Source of the DNA: Caldalkalibacillus uzonensis
Lineage (GTDB): Bacteria; Bacillota; Bacilli; Caldalkalibacillales; Caldalkalibacillaceae
DNA length: 64,000 nucleotides
NCBI RefSeq assembly: GCF_030814135.1
Contig: NZ_JAUSUQ010000011.1
Location: 56,942 to 120,941, forward strand
Direction: 5' to 3'
Shown here in pieces: positions 41,567-52,151 of the stretch. The notes under the pieces were generated by a model. The model was not told the origin of the DNA, did not search any database, and saw nothing but the letters and a program-made list of their open reading frames with translations. How positions within the stretch are numbered: position 1 is the first letter of the stretch; each line of letters starts with the position of its first letter. Made by a program: the position numbers and the translations under genes.

Positions 41567-42619
41567 TTAATGGGCCTTAAAACTAACGATGTCCGCTAAA
41601 CCGGGGTTATCCGGAATAATGTTAACCCAGGTTTGTCCGGGATACAATCCAACTTCTTGTCCATCTGCAAAAGGACGGATGACGCCATCCTTAACTTGCC
41701 AGGTAATCTCCTGGACTTTACCCCGTTGAAATAGATAGCCTTTCCCTTCCCCTCGAACATCCACTTCCCGCCGGCCAGCATCATCCAGAACTTTATGACC
41801 TGCTTCAATGACCAATACATTACTAGCTGTCAATGGTTGTCCGCTTTCAGCGTCTGTATGAGGTTCACTTCCAATATACCGGGTGTAGGTCCCTGTCTGG
41901 GTCTGATATTCGTAAGCCACTTGATAATACTGCCCATGATAAACGATTTCAATCCATTCTGCCTCCTGTCCTGTCATCTCTTCTGTTTCCGGTTTAAACA
42001 ACAGGGCAGGGATCTCGTAATCTTGATCATAGCCGAAACGCGCTTCACCTTCTTCTAATAAATGCCTTCCCGTGTACAAGTTATGGGGTGCTTTCCTGTG
42101 CTCAGCCCGGTAAAACACAAAGCCGCCGTTTCCTGTGTCATCAAATGAAGGATAGCCGGTACGGGCAATCTCTTCTTTGGCCGCCGGTGAGCCTCCAGCA
42201 TGAGCCAAAATAGCATCAAAGCCACGGGCGATGTCAATATAGTAGGGGCGCAAACTGCGCACAGGGCCGATCACGTCGGGGGTTTGACTGTGAAACAAAG
42301 CCAAATATCTTGTGATGGGGCCTTCAGCCAAAATCTCATAGACGATATCGGCTTGAGCCAGTCCTGACTGGGGACGGGCTTGGGTGTGGTTATCGATCAT
42401 GACACCGATAATCCGCTCGGTTAGCGGTTCATCCACTGGAAGGCCAGTCAAGGGTGCAGTGACGCCTGTGTTTGCGGACGCTTCCTGATCCTGTTGTTCC
42501 TCTTCCTGGCCCTGTTCAGGCTGGGCTTCTTCATGGGCAGCATCACGAGTGCAAGCAGCAAACGCAAATAAAATCACGAAAGTAAGCAAGACAAGGCGTA
42601 TTCCCTTCACCTGTTTCAT
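41567..42619 (-). CDS. yerB: DUF3048 lipoprotein (YerB)
   Basis: A 350-residue lipoprotein, lipobox AFAAC (C23), with an acidic Gln/Glu-rich linker and the two-part DUF3048 domain: PLTGLPVDEPLTERIIGVMIDNH, GPVRSLRPYYIDIA and FVFYRAEHRKAPHNLYT. Attached to the outer face of the membrane; function unknown. The start ATG at 42619 has only a weak GAGAGG site. Between yerA and yerC. Confidence 0.9.
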   Translation of the reverse strand: MKQVKGIRLVLLTFVILFAFAACTRDAAHEEAQPEQGQEEEQQDQEASANTGVTAPLTGLPVDEPLTERIIGVMIDNHTQARPQSGLAQADIVYEILAEGPITRYLALFHSQTPDVIGPVRSLRPYYIDIARGFDAILAHAGGSPAAKEEIARTGYPSFDDTGNGGFVFYRAEHRKAPHNLYTGRHLLEEGEARFGYDQDYEIPALLFKPETEEMTGQEAEWIEIVYHGQYYQVAYEYQTQTGTYTRYIGSEPHTDAESGQPLTASNVLVIEAGHKVLDDAGRREVDVRGEGKGYLFQRGKVQEITWQVKDGVIRPFADGQEVGLYPGQTWVNIIPDNPGLADIVSFKAH

Positions 42620-42679
42620 CCTCTCTGTTCGACATTAGGCAGACAAGCGATATTTGACAGACAAGCCGAAACGCCGGTA

Positions 42680-44416
42680 TCACCCTAATCTCGTCACCGG
42701 AGTGGCCGTACGCTGTTCCTTAATGAGATAAACCCCGTCACTGGTCAGGCGTACATAGGGAAGATGGGTGGCCGTGAAGAATAAGAGCGAATAAATAGGG
42801 TCCTGATGGGGATATCCATAGGCCTTCATCTGTTTGACAAACGTTTCACTGATGCTTTTTAATTCAGCCATGGATAACAGACTCATGCCTCCTGCCAGCG
42901 GAAGCGGGATGATCAATTGATTACCATCCTCAAAAAAGGCCGCGATCCCACCTCCAAGCTGCAGCGCTTGATCCAGCGCACTCACCATGTGCCTATAGTC
43001 TCGTCCAACCAGGATATAATGTTCTGAAGAGGTAAAGGTACTGGCCAGTCCGCTTAAGGCAGGGCCGGTAAATCCTTTCACCCTTGTGTTCAGTACCCAT
43101 TCGCCCCTATTTGCCACCAGCGACAGATAAGCTTCATCATCTGCTAAAGGTTGCTGAGGGTCATATGTATACGGCCGGGTAATCACATTATTGACCAATT
43201 GTAATCCAATCTGGCCCTGCCCCCGTTTTAAATCGTCTGTGTTTATCTTTATGTTTTCCTTCAGGGGCTGGAAATAACGCGTCAGCCATTCTCCTGAGAG
43301 CGGATGCAAGCGCTTACCATCACGCACCACCCACTCTCCTTCCACCATGACATGGATCGGCTGCGGATTTTCCAGGCCGTTAAGTATATTGATATGAGCT
43401 AGGCGCCCGGGGGCGATGCCACCTAATTCCTGATCAAGCCCGTAATACGTTGCCGGATTCAGGCTGACCATCCTGTAAGCGTCTTCAGGTACAAAGCCAG
43501 CTTCCAAAACCATTTTGAGCATCTCCGGACACCCGGATTGATCGACGAAATAGGGCATCGATCCATCATTGGTTAACATCAGTAGAGCGGGGTTAATTCC
43601 GGGCATTTCCCGGATCTCCCGCAATATATCAGGCAGGTCAGGGCGAATGGACGAGTATCTGAGTGTCGCATAGAGGCCCAAACGCAGCCGCTTCAGTACA
43701 TCTTCTCCGTTCAAGGCCTCATGATCAGCCCCAACGCCGGCAGCAGCTAGTATATTTAAAGTTTCTGAAGATGCACCTGGCAAATGGCCTTCAATACGTT
43801 TGCCATAAGTTTGCCTGGCCAGCCGCATCCAATTAGCCAGTTCCTCGTCACCCTTTAACAGGAGCGGCCAGGAGGTCAATTCTCCTCCTTGGATCACCAA
43901 CGGATGAGCCAGCCACTTTTTTACACTTTCTTCACTGAAACGGGCCTCATGGCGAGCCGTCGCCGTTTGGCCGTCAAACCGGGCCCACCATAGCCACATA
44001 TGCTGCCCCCGGCTATCCAGTTCTTCAATAAATTGAATCGCTTCCCGGTCACTTAAAGCTCTGATCAGAAACATGTTATCATTGATGGAGACCGTTGTTC
44101 CTTTAGTCAGCAGCCATTCTCCCCAGGTCAGCGGGTTATACCATTGAAAGGGATGGGCATGGGGTTCAATGTAGCCGGGAACAAGGACTTGCTCCTCATT
44201 TAGTTTAACAATCGTTGTTTGATCATTTGTCAACGGTTCTTGATCACCCACATAGGCAATGCGTTCACCTGACAGAGTGATGTGGCCTTTTTCCACCTGG
44301 CCCGTGTACACGTTTAAATAATGGGCATCTTTAAACCAAACGGTTGCCGGCTGTTGCCGCTGGGACACGCTGATCAACTTGCGATAATTTTTGGCAGTCA
44401 TTGGCCGGATACTCAT
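42680..44416 (-). CDS. yerA: Adenine deaminase-like amidohydrolase (YerA)
   Basis: A 578-residue amidohydrolase-superfamily protein with an adenine-deaminase-like C-terminal domain. The first metal site reads EPHAHP, followed by EGHLPGASS and DHEALNGED, and SNDGSMP-like TNDGSMPYFV. The overall plan follows adenine deaminase AdeC, but YerA proteins form a side branch and adenine activity is not established. Start ATG follows GGGGGATCGAG. Near the purine operon as in B. subtilis. Confidence 0.85.
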   Translation of the reverse strand: MSIRPMTAKNYRKLISVSQRQQPATVWFKDAHYLNVYTGQVEKGHITLSGERIAYVGDQEPLTNDQTTIVKLNEEQVLVPGYIEPHAHPFQWYNPLTWGEWLLTKGTTVSINDNMFLIRALSDREAIQFIEELDSRGQHMWLWWARFDGQTATARHEARFSEESVKKWLAHPLVIQGGELTSWPLLLKGDEELANWMRLARQTYGKRIEGHLPGASSETLNILAAAGVGADHEALNGEDVLKRLRLGLYATLRYSSIRPDLPDILREIREMPGINPALLMLTNDGSMPYFVDQSGCPEMLKMVLEAGFVPEDAYRMVSLNPATYYGLDQELGGIAPGRLAHINILNGLENPQPIHVMVEGEWVVRDGKRLHPLSGEWLTRYFQPLKENIKINTDDLKRGQGQIGLQLVNNVITRPYTYDPQQPLADDEAYLSLVANRGEWVLNTRVKGFTGPALSGLASTFTSSEHYILVGRDYRHMVSALDQALQLGGGIAAFFEDGNQLIIPLPLAGGMSLLSMAELKSISETFVKQMKAYGYPHQDPIYSLLFFTATHLPYVRLTSDGVYLIKEQRTATPVTRLG

Positions 44417-44453
44417 CTCGATCCCCCATTTGCTATGCTATTACTTTACCACA

Positions 44454-45032
44454 TTAAAGCTCAGTTGCACAATGTTTCTCATACCCATTGACCACGAGAT
44501 CCAGCCGTCCGGTTTCTGGATCAATCACCAGTCCGTGCACAGGCACATCCGCAGGAAACAGGGGATGGGATTTAACCATCTCCACGCTCTTGGCCACACT
44601 TTCTTCCACACTGTTAAAACCGGTTAACCACTGTTTTAAATCAACTTTATCGCTCACTTGATTCAAATGTTTCTCTGTCACTCCCCGCTCCTTTGCTTTT
44701 TCCAGCAGGGAATTAGCATTTAGTTTAGCCATGCCGCAATCATGGTGTCCAATAATGAGCACCTCTTTCGCTCGCAGTTCATACAGGGCCACTAAAATGC
44801 TGCGCATAATGCTCCCATACGGATGGGAGATGACAGCTCCTGCGTTTTTGATGATTTTGGCATCCCCATTCTTCAGATTAAGTGCCCGGGGCAGAAGTTC
44901 CAGCAGGCGGGTATCCATACAAGTGAGAATCACCATCTTTTTATTTGGGAACTTGGTTGTCCGAAAACGCTCATATTCCTTATTTTGAACAAACTGCTCA
45001 TTAAATGACAAAATGTCGCTTAACAGTGTCAT
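44454..45032 (-). CDS. Beta-class carbonic anhydrase
   Basis: A 192-residue zinc enzyme interconverting CO2 and bicarbonate. The ligands are visible: C38 and the D40-R42 dyad in TCMDTRL, then H96 and C99 in GHHDCGM. Related to the YtiB type of Bacillus. The ATG at 45032 follows GGAGGGGAGAATA; the longer frame upstream lacks a site. It lies between yerA and panE, a position not found in B. subtilis as far as I recall. Confidence 0.92.
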   Translation of the reverse strand: MTLLSDILSFNEQFVQNKEYERFRTTKFPNKKMVILTCMDTRLLELLPRALNLKNGDAKIIKNAGAVISHPYGSIMRSILVALYELRAKEVLIIGHHDCGMAKLNANSLLEKAKERGVTEKHLNQVSDKVDLKQWLTGFNSVEESVAKSVEMVKSHPLFPADVPVHGLVIDPETGRLDLVVNGYEKHCATEL

Positions 45033-45092
45033 TATTCTCCCCTCCACCCGCATTTTACCATACATCTTTAAAATATCACTGCTTTTCCCATT

Positions 45093-46016
45093 TTAATCCT
45101 GCCCTCGGATCATTTCGTACACTTTCAGCTTGCCGTAAACCAGTTCCAATAGTGGTGTGGCCAGGCCATGCTTACCGGCCAGCTGTAAAAAATAGCCCTG
45201 CAAATGATCTGCCTCAACGGGCAAGCCTTTTTCCATGTCCCGCAGCATGGATGATTTCATCCCGTAAGCCAAAGCTTCAGTTACTTTCATCGTTTGCTCA
45301 TCCACATTTTCTTCCAATGGCATCTTCTCTGCTTTTGCTACAGCAACCAGTTCCTTCACCAGCTGCCGGTAAGCCTGACGAGCCTCGCCCTGCTTGAGGA
45401 TCGGTCCCAGGGGCGAATCAAACAGGGTGGTCATTCCGCTCAGCGCGGTGATAAAAATATACTTATTCCACATGTCTGTTACAATCGTCGAGCTGGCCCT
45501 TGCTGTGCAGTTCGCACCATTAAAGGTATCATCCAGCCGGCGCACCCGTTCGGAAAGAGTGCCATCCAGTTCACCGTAAACAATGTCATGCCGGGGGCTG
45601 GCTTGCATGATCTCTCCCTGTTCATTTAATGTTGCTTCGATAAAACATAAACCACCAAGCACCCGTTCAGGACCAAATTCATGCTGCAAACGTTCGATGT
45701 GAGCATATCCATTGAGCAAGGGCAACACGGCTGTCTCTTCACCTATGTAGGGCCGCACGCTGCCAAGGGCCTGTTCCAGATGATAAGCCTTGGTAGCAAT
45801 GATCACAACATCAAAAGGCCTAGCTTGTCCACCCGGCAGCAAAATATTGACTGGTGTTGAATAGTCCCCATGGACACTGCGGATTACCAGCCCATGTTCT
45901 TTAAGCTGCTCTGCCCGCCGCTGGCGGACCAGAAAGGTGACATCGGCGCCTTTTTCAACCAGACGTCCGCCAAAGTAACCTCCCACTGCTCCAGCTCCCA
46001 GTATCAGAATGCGCAA
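45093..46016 (-). CDS. panE: 2-dehydropantoate 2-reductase
   Basis: A 307-residue NADPH-dependent ketopantoate reductase family protein. The Rossmann start RILILGAGAVGGYFGGRL, VIIATKAYHLEQAL and the catalytic Lys region VTDMWNKYIFITALSGMT are typical. It may make pantoate for coenzyme A synthesis; many Bacilli have several paralogues, so the role is not certain. TTG at 46016 is preferred as it opens directly at the Rossmann strand after AGAGGGGAAG; a GTG three codons earlier is an alternative. Confidence 0.85.
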   Translation of the reverse strand: MRILILGAGAVGGYFGGRLVEKGADVTFLVRQRRAEQLKEHGLVIRSVHGDYSTPVNILLPGGQARPFDVVIIATKAYHLEQALGSVRPYIGEETAVLPLLNGYAHIERLQHEFGPERVLGGLCFIEATLNEQGEIMQASPRHDIVYGELDGTLSERVRRLDDTFNGANCTARASSTIVTDMWNKYIFITALSGMTTLFDSPLGPILKQGEARQAYRQLVKELVAVAKAEKMPLEENVDEQTMKVTEALAYGMKSSMLRDMEKGLPVEADHLQGYFLQLAGKHGLATPLLELVYGKLKVYEMIRGQD

Positions 46017-46099
46017 ACCGACCACTTCCCCTCTCGTTTGTCCTCTCATTTTAATTTTTATTATAACATTTTAAATAGTACCAATAGGGCATATATAAT

Positions 46100-46136
46100 A
46101 AAGCCAGCCCACAGTTGATACCTGCAGGCTGGCTTG
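46100..46136 (-). terminator. Terminator at the end of the purine operon
   Basis: Minus strand AAGCCAGCC and GGCTGGCTT form a 9-base stem, followed by TATTATAT, 50 bases after the purD stop codon. Confidence 0.8.
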
Positions 46137-46186
46137 TTGGTCATGATTTGACAAGCCGGCTTTTGCTCCCGAAAAATGATTTAAAA

Positions 46187-47461
46187 TCAAGCTTTGTCTA
46201 TTGCTTTCTGGCCGATATCCTTCCGGTAATGCATCCCGTCAAAGAAGATGTTTTTCAGTACATGATACGCTTTATCCCGGGCAGAGATAATATCCTCCCC
46301 CAGTGCGGTGACGCTTAAGACACGGCCGCCACTGGTCACCAGATGCTCCCCTTCTTCCCTGGTGCCGGCGTGAAAAACCATGATATCTTGCTCATCCAGC
46401 CACTCCTCCGTGCCTGTGATCACCCGGCCTGTGGGATAGGCGCCTGGATACCCTTCTGATGCGGCCACAACGGTCACCGCTGTTTGGTCGCTCCAGGTGA
46501 TTTCCACTTGGTCCAGCCGGTGATAATAAGTGGCTTCAATAATGTCCAGTAAATCCGTTTCCAATTGCGGCAGAATCACTTGGGTCTCCGGATCGCCGAA
46601 ACGGGCATTGAACTCGATCACTTTAGGGCCTTCTGCCGTCATCATCAACCCCGCATACAGAACTCCTTGAAAAGGCCGTCCTTCTTGCACTAATGCTTTG
46701 GCGGCCGGCTTCAAAATCGTCTCCACCGCTTGGTTAATCTGTTTTTGAGGGATGTGCGGCACAGGGGAGTAGGCGCCCATACCTCCTGTGTTAGGCCCTT
46801 GATCCCCATCAAAAACAGGTTTGTGATCTTGGGCAGGCACCATAGGCACCACGACTTCCCCGTCTACAAAAGCCATCAGGGACAGCTCTTCCCCTTCCAG
46901 ATATTCTTCTATCACCACTTTGGCACCAGCTTTCCCAAAACGCCTGTCAGCCATCATCTCTTTCACCGCTTGTTTGGCTGCCCCGATGGTCTGGGCCACC
47001 ACCACGCCTTTTCCGGCGGCCAGACCATCCGCTTTAACCACAATAGGGGCCTGCTGCTGGTCCAAATACGTGAAGGCCTCATCCATGTTGTCAAATGTGG
47101 CATAGGCCCCTGTGGGAATCCCGTACTTCTGCATCAGATCCTTGGCAAACGACTTGCTCCCTTCTATTAGGGCGGCCGCCTGTGTCGGGCCGTAGATACG
47201 CAATCCCTGACGCTGGAAGGCATCCACAATGCCGGCCAGCAAAGGATTTTCCGGACCAACAATCGTGTATTCAATCCCTTCTTCTTTGACAAAGTGGATC
47301 AGTTCCTCCACATCCGTTTCTTTATAGGGGATGTTTTCGGCCAACATCGCAGTGCCGCCGTTTCCAGGGGCGCAATACACTTTACAAACACGGGGACTTT
47401 GTTTCAGCTTCCACGCCAAGGCATGTTCACGGCCTCCTTGACCGATGACCAGAACTTTCAT
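46187..47461 (-). CDS. purD: Phosphoribosylamine-glycine ligase
   Basis: A 424-residue ATP-grasp enzyme, second step of IMP synthesis: joins glycine to phosphoribosylamine. N-terminal KVLVIGQGGREHALAWKL, the VVKADGLAAGKGVVVA ATP-grasp loop and FNARFGDPETQ are diagnostic. The ATG at 47461 gives the family N-terminus and follows GGGAGGGAGCCGG. Last gene of the pur operon, 55 bases after purH. Confidence 0.97.
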   Translation of the reverse strand: MKVLVIGQGGREHALAWKLKQSPRVCKVYCAPGNGGTAMLAENIPYKETDVEELIHFVKEEGIEYTIVGPENPLLAGIVDAFQRQGLRIYGPTQAAALIEGSKSFAKDLMQKYGIPTGAYATFDNMDEAFTYLDQQQAPIVVKADGLAAGKGVVVAQTIGAAKQAVKEMMADRRFGKAGAKVVIEEYLEGEELSLMAFVDGEVVVPMVPAQDHKPVFDGDQGPNTGGMGAYSPVPHIPQKQINQAVETILKPAAKALVQEGRPFQGVLYAGLMMTAEGPKVIEFNARFGDPETQVILPQLETDLLDIIEATYYHRLDQVEITWSDQTAVTVVAASEGYPGAYPTGRVITGTEEWLDEQDIMVFHAGTREEGEHLVTSGGRVLSVTALGEDIISARDKAYHVLKNIFFDGMHYRKDIGQKAIDKA

Positions 47462-47516
47462 CCGGCTCCCTCCCTCTTCAAGCTGCTCAGTGCGATATTT
47501 TTGAATCACTTTTATT

Positions 47517-49067
47517 TTAATGTTTAAAATGGCGCATACCGGTAAAGACCATGGTGATGCCGTGCTTGTTGGCTTCAGCAACCGATTCTTCATCCCGGAT
47601 TGAACCACCGGGCTGGATAATGGCTGTAATTCCTGCTTTGGCCGCCTCTTCTACTGTATCTTTCATGGGGAAGAAGGCATCGGAAGCCAATACGGCACCC
47701 CGGGCTTTTTCCCCAGCTTGCTCAATAGCAATACGGGCGGCACCGACACGGTTCATCTGCCCGGCACCGATGCCGATGGTTTGTCTGCCTTTGGCCAGCA
47801 CGATGGCGTTTGATTTGACATGTTTGACCACTTTCCAGCCAAAAAGGAGCTGCTCCCATTCTGCTTCACTGGGCGCCCGTTCCGTGACCACGCGCATATC
47901 ATCCCGGCCACTGATCTTGACATCATCCTCCTGCACCAAGAGCCCTCCCCCAACAGAGCGGTAACGGAAGGGGGGTTGTTTCGTGTTTGTCATCTCTTCC
48001 ACTTTAAGCAGTCGCAAGTTTTTCTTTTGTGTCAAGATGTCCAGGGCTTGAGGGGTGAATTCCGGCGCAATGATAATCTCCAGAAAAATCTCTGCCATTT
48101 GACGGGCTGTCTGTTCATCAATCGGTCGGTTCGCCGCCACGATACCGCCGAAAATCGATACAGGATCAGCCTGATAAGCCTTTTGATAGGCACTGGTGAT
48201 ATCATCGCCAATGCCCACACCGCAAGGGTTGGTATGTTTCACAGCGACTACCGCCGGCTGTTCAAACTCTCTGACCAAGGCCAGCGCTGCGTCTGCATCA
48301 TTAATGTTGTTGTAAGAGAGGGCTTTGCCATGCAATTGTTCAGCCTGGGCGATGCCCCCTTCATCACTCAAGGGCTGGCGGTAAAAAGCCGCTTGCTGAT
48401 GGGGATTTTCACCGTAGCGCAAATCCTGCACCTTTTCAAAGGTGACCGTTAGTCTCTCCGGTGTCCGTTCGTTCACCTGCTCGGACAGGTACCCGGCAAT
48501 CAAGGCATCATAAGCAGCCGTATGGCGGAACGCCTTAGCAGCCAAACGCCGGCGCGTCTCCTCCTCTATCGCTCCGCCTTCTTCCAGCTGACGGATGATT
48601 TCACCGTAATCTTCATGATCGACAACCACTGTGACATAAGCGTGATTTTTCGCTGCCGCCCGTACCATGGAGGGGCCACCGATATCAATGTTTTCGATCG
48701 CATCCTCAAACGTCACATCCGGCTTGGCAATGGTTTGGGCAAAAGGGTACAAGTTGACCACCACCAGATCGATAGGGGCAATGTCATGCTCTTCTAACTG
48801 GGCAGTATGGTGCTCATTATCCCTGACAGCCAAGAGGCCGCTGTGAATGCGCGGGTGCAAAGTTTTGACCCGGCCGTCCAAAATCTCGGGAAATCCGGTC
48901 ACAGCCGAAATAGGTGTGACCTTAATGCCCGCTTCGCTTAACATGCGGGCTGTGCCCCCAGTGGAAATAATTTCTATTCCCCGGAGGGCAAGGGCCTGGG
49001 CAAAGGGTACCAACCCTGTTTTATCTGAGACACTGATCAATGCACGCTGAATGGTTGTTTCCGCCAT
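47517..49067 (-). CDS. purH: Bifunctional AICAR formyltransferase / IMP cyclohydrolase
   Basis: A 516-residue enzyme for the last two steps of IMP synthesis. N-terminal cyclohydrolase domain (about 1-200; [25 protein letters not shown]) and C-terminal AICAR transformylase ([12 protein letters not shown] with the catalytic Lys-His, and the terminal FTGMRHFKH). The start overlaps the end of purN by 31 bases. Normal length. Confidence 0.97.
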   Translation of the reverse strand: MAETTIQRALISVSDKTGLVPFAQALALRGIEIISTGGTARMLSEAGIKVTPISAVTGFPEILDGRVKTLHPRIHSGLLAVRDNEHHTAQLEEHDIAPIDLVVVNLYPFAQTIAKPDVTFEDAIENIDIGGPSMVRAAAKNHAYVTVVVDHEDYGEIIRQLEEGGAIEEETRRRLAAKAFRHTAAYDALIAGYLSEQVNERTPERLTVTFEKVQDLRYGENPHQQAAFYRQPLSDEGGIAQAEQLHGKALSYNNINDADAALALVREFEQPAVVAVKHTNPCGVGIGDDITSAYQKAYQADPVSIFGGIVAANRPIDEQTARQMAEIFLEIIIAPEFTPQALDILTQKKNLRLLKVEEMTNTKQPPFRYRSVGGGLLVQEDDVKISGRDDMRVVTERAPSEAEWEQLLFGWKVVKHVKSNAIVLAKGRQTIGIGAGQMNRVGAARIAIEQAGEKARGAVLASDAFFPMKDTVEEAAKAGITAIIQPGGSIRDEESVAEANKHGITMVFTGMRHFKH

Positions 49068-49669
49068 TTCACTTTTCCTCCTTCTAGCACCACCTGTTCA
49101 GTGACACAGGCTTTGACAATCTCCGGATAAGCTTGATGTTCCACTTGCTGTATTTTGGCAGTAAGTGATTCACGTGTTTCATCAGGATCCAGAGCAACGG
49201 CTTGTTGATAAATAATCGGCCCGGTATCCATTCCTTCGTCCACATAATGAATGGTAATGCCGCTCACCCGCACACCATGGGCCAATGCCTGGCCAATGGC
49301 ATCTTTCCCTGGAAAAGCCGGCAGCAAGGAAGGGTGGAGATTGACAATCCGACCTTCGTAGGGCGCCAGCAATGTGGGTCCCACAAGGCGCATATACCCA
49401 GCCAAAACGATAAAGTCAATCTCATGGGTTTCTAAGGCTTGCAAAATGGCTTGTTCATAGGCAGCTTTGCTGGAATAGTTTCGGGGCTGACAGACAAAAG
49501 TGGGCACACTCCATTGCTTGGCACGGGTCAATACGTAAGCATCAGGCTTATTGCACACCACAAGTGACACTTGACCGGCCGTAAACTGTGTCCGTTGCCA
49601 ATTGTCCACAATCGCTTCAAAATTGGAGCCGTTACCTGAGGCAAAGACAGCGATCCGTTTAGCTTGCAT
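49037..49669 (-). CDS. purN: Phosphoribosylglycinamide formyltransferase
   Basis: A 210-residue folate-dependent GAR formyltransferase. [17 protein letters not shown] at the N-terminus, catalytic [10 protein letters not shown] and [16 protein letters not shown] at 49669 is chosen for spacing from GAAGGTG, overlapping the purM end by 11 bases; two ATGs just upstream are possible but closer to the site. Step three of the pathway. Confidence 0.96.
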   Translation of the reverse strand: MQAKRIAVFASGNGSNFEAIVDNWQRTQFTAGQVSLVVCNKPDAYVLTRAKQWSVPTFVCQPRNYSSKAAYEQAILQALETHEIDFIVLAGYMRLVGPTLLAPYEGRIVNLHPSLLPAFPGKDAIGQALAHGVRVSGITIHYVDEGMDTGPIIYQQAVALDPDETRESLTAKIQQVEHQAYPEIVKACVTEQVVLEGGKVKWRKQPFSVH

Positions 49670-50708
49670 AGCCATCACCTTCAAACCGGACCTGCTGCTG
49701 GCCGGAAACGATTGTGCCGATCACATAAGCAGTTTCCCCCATCTGCTCTAGAACCTCCAGCACCCCATCCTGTTCTTCCACCGGTACGGCAAGCACAAAA
49801 CCTATCCCCATATTAAAAGTTTGAACCATATCCTCAAGCGCCACCTTGCCCGCCTCTTGCAACCAACGGAAAACCGGCAAAACAGGCCAACTGCCCCACT
49901 CAATCACCGCATCGCAGTCCTGAGGCAACATGCGGGGGATATTTTCAATCATCCCGCCCCCTGTAATATGGGCCATTCCTTTTACTGTAAACTGTTGGAG
50001 CAGGGACAAGACCGGCTTGACATAAATCCGTGTGGGGGTGAGCAAAACGTCACCCAAGGTGGATTCCCGGTCAAGGCTGTTCACCCGGTCTGAAAGCGAA
50101 ACCCCCACCTCAGCGATGATTTTCCGCACCAGTGAGAATCCGTTGCTGTGCACCCCGCTGGAAGGAAGACCGATCAGGACGTCACCCGGGATGATGGATT
50201 GCCCGGTAATTAATTGCTCTTTTTCTACGATCCCCACGCTAAATCCTGCCAAATCATATTCTCCGGGAGGGTAAAAACCGGGCATTTCCGCCGTCTCCCC
50301 TCCGATCAAGGCACACCCCGCCTCTACACAGCCATCAGCAATTCCTTTAACGATGGCTTCTGCCTGAACCGGGTTCAACTGTCCGCAAGCCAGATAATCG
50401 AGGAAAAACAATGGTTCTGCTCCTTGTACGATAATATCATTGACACACATGGCCACCAGATCAATCCCAACCGTCACATGCTGATCCATCTCAAAAGCCA
50501 GCTTCAACTTGGTTCCCACTCCGTCTGTTCCAGATACAAGGACCGGTTCCTTATACCGTTCCCAGGGGAGTTGAAACAGACCGCCAAATCCTCCCAAACC
50601 GCCCAGCACGCCTGGACGTTTTGTTTTCTCCACATGGCGCTTCATCCGCCCGACCGCTTCATACCCTGCCCCAAGGTTAACCCCTGCTTCCCGGTAAGCT
50701 TTACTCAT
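49659..50708 (-). CDS. purM: Phosphoribosylformylglycinamidine cyclo-ligase (AIR synthetase)
   Basis: A 349-residue AIR synthetase of the PurM/PurL ATPase fold. [33 protein letters not shown] and [15 protein letters not shown] are characteristic. It closes the imidazole ring in step five. Start ATG at 50708, 24 bases after purF. Confidence 0.97.
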   Translation of the reverse strand: MSKAYREAGVNLGAGYEAVGRMKRHVEKTKRPGVLGGLGGFGGLFQLPWERYKEPVLVSGTDGVGTKLKLAFEMDQHVTVGIDLVAMCVNDIIVQGAEPLFFLDYLACGQLNPVQAEAIVKGIADGCVEAGCALIGGETAEMPGFYPPGEYDLAGFSVGIVEKEQLITGQSIIPGDVLIGLPSSGVHSNGFSLVRKIIAEVGVSLSDRVNSLDRESTLGDVLLTPTRIYVKPVLSLLQQFTVKGMAHITGGGMIENIPRMLPQDCDAVIEWGSWPVLPVFRWLQEAGKVALEDMVQTFNMGIGFVLAVPVEEQDGVLEVLEQMGETAYVIGTIVSGQQQVRFEGDGYAS

Positions 50709-50732
50709 TCCCTGTCACGTCCTTTTTCACGC

Positions 50733-52151
50733 TTATTTCAATACCGTCTCTCGCTCTTCGGTATAGATTTCCGTTGGATACCGTCCTGTAAAACAGGCCA
50801 AACAATGGCCCCGGTTGGGCGCCGCATCGGAGCGGCCGATGGCTTCCAGCATGCCTTCGATGCTTAAGAAAGCCAAGGAATCAGCACCAATGGCTTCGCG
50901 AATCTCCTCCACCGAGTGTTTGGCCGCAATCAACTCTTCCCGGGAGGAAGTGTCAATGCCGTAATAGCAAGGATGAATCACCGGGGGAGAGCTGATGCGC
51001 ACATGCACTTCCGTTGCCCCGGCTTCGCGCAGCATCTTGACGATCCGGCTGGACGTAGTCCCCCGCACAATGGAGTCATCAATCATCACCACCCGTTTGC
51101 CTTCCACAACTTTACGTACCGCACTCAGTTTCATGCGCACGCCCTGCGCCCTGAGGGCCTGGTTAGGCTGTATAAACGTCCGCCCTACATAACGGTTTTT
51201 GATCAAACCCAATTCATATGGGATGCCTGTGGCTTCTGCATAACCGATCGCAGCCGAGATGCTGGAATCGGGCACCCCAGTCACCACATCCGCTTCTACC
51301 GGGGCTTCAGCCGCCAATTTTTTACCCAGCTCTTTGCGGCTGAGATGGACATTGATGCCGCTAATGTTACTGTCCGGCCGGGCAAAATAGATATACTCAA
51401 AACTGCAAATGGTACGCTGCGTTTGATTGGTAAACCGCTCCGACCGGAGGTCATTGTGGTCAATGATGATCAACTCACCCGGTTCAACTTCCCGAATATA
51501 GTTGGCTCCAATCACATCAAAGGCACATGTTTCCGATGATAAGACGTAACTGTCACCCAGCTGGCCCAAAGACAGAGGACGCAAACCATTGGGATCCAGC
51601 GCAGCCAGCAGTTTATCCTTGGTCATGATCAACAGGGCATAAGCCCCCTTGATCATGCTTAAGGCTTCTTTGACAGCAAGCTCAATTTCGTCATACGCGG
51701 AGCGGGCAATGAGGTGTGCAATCACCTCTGTGTCGCTCGTCGTTTGGAAGATAGAGCCTTGCCGTTCCAGGTAACGTTTGATCTGTCCGGCGTTAACCAA
51801 ATTGCCGTTGTGAGCCAAAGCCAACGTTCCCGCCCGGAAGTTGAAAATAAGCGGCTGAGCATTTTCAATACGGCTGTCCCCGGCTGTGGTGTAACGCACA
51901 TGGCCAATCGCCCGGTTGCCTTGCAGATGGCTTAAACGGTCGTTTAAAAACACATCGGTGACCAGGCCCATTCCCTTGTGATGCAGCAGTTCACGGCCGT
52001 CCGCCACGGCAATGCCGGCACTTTCCTGTCCCCGGTGCTGCAAGGCAAAGAGACCGTAGTAAGTCAGTTCCGGTGCATGATCGTGGCCATAGATGCCAAA
52101 CACACCGCATTCTTCATTCAATTTATCCAGCATCAAGTCGTCATAAGACAT
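50733..52151 (-). CDS. purF: Amidophosphoribosyltransferase
   Basis: A 472-residue glutamine PRPP amidotransferase, the first committed step. A 14-residue propeptide precedes the N-terminal nucleophile C15 (NEECGVFG). The PRPP loop [13 protein letters not shown] and C-terminal Cys ([17 protein letters not shown]) for the 4Fe-4S cluster mark the Bacillus type. ATG at 52151 follows AAGGAG; overlaps purL by 19 bases. Confidence 0.97.
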   Translation of the reverse strand: MSYDDLMLDKLNEECGVFGIYGHDHAPELTYYGLFALQHRGQESAGIAVADGRELLHHKGMGLVTDVFLNDRLSHLQGNRAIGHVRYTTAGDSRIENAQPLIFNFRAGTLALAHNGNLVNAGQIKRYLERQGSIFQTTSDTEVIAHLIARSAYDEIELAVKEALSMIKGAYALLIMTKDKLLAALDPNGLRPLSLGQLGDSYVLSSETCAFDVIGANYIREVEPGELIIIDHNDLRSERFTNQTQRTICSFEYIYFARPDSNISGINVHLSRKELGKKLAAEAPVEADVVTGVPDSSISAAIGYAEATGIPYELGLIKNRYVGRTFIQPNQALRAQGVRMKLSAVRKVVEGKRVVMIDDSIVRGTTSSRIVKMLREAGATEVHVRISSPPVIHPCYYGIDTSSREELIAAKHSVEEIREAIGADSLAFLSIEGMLEAIGRSDAAPNRGHCLACFTGRYPTEIYTEERETVLK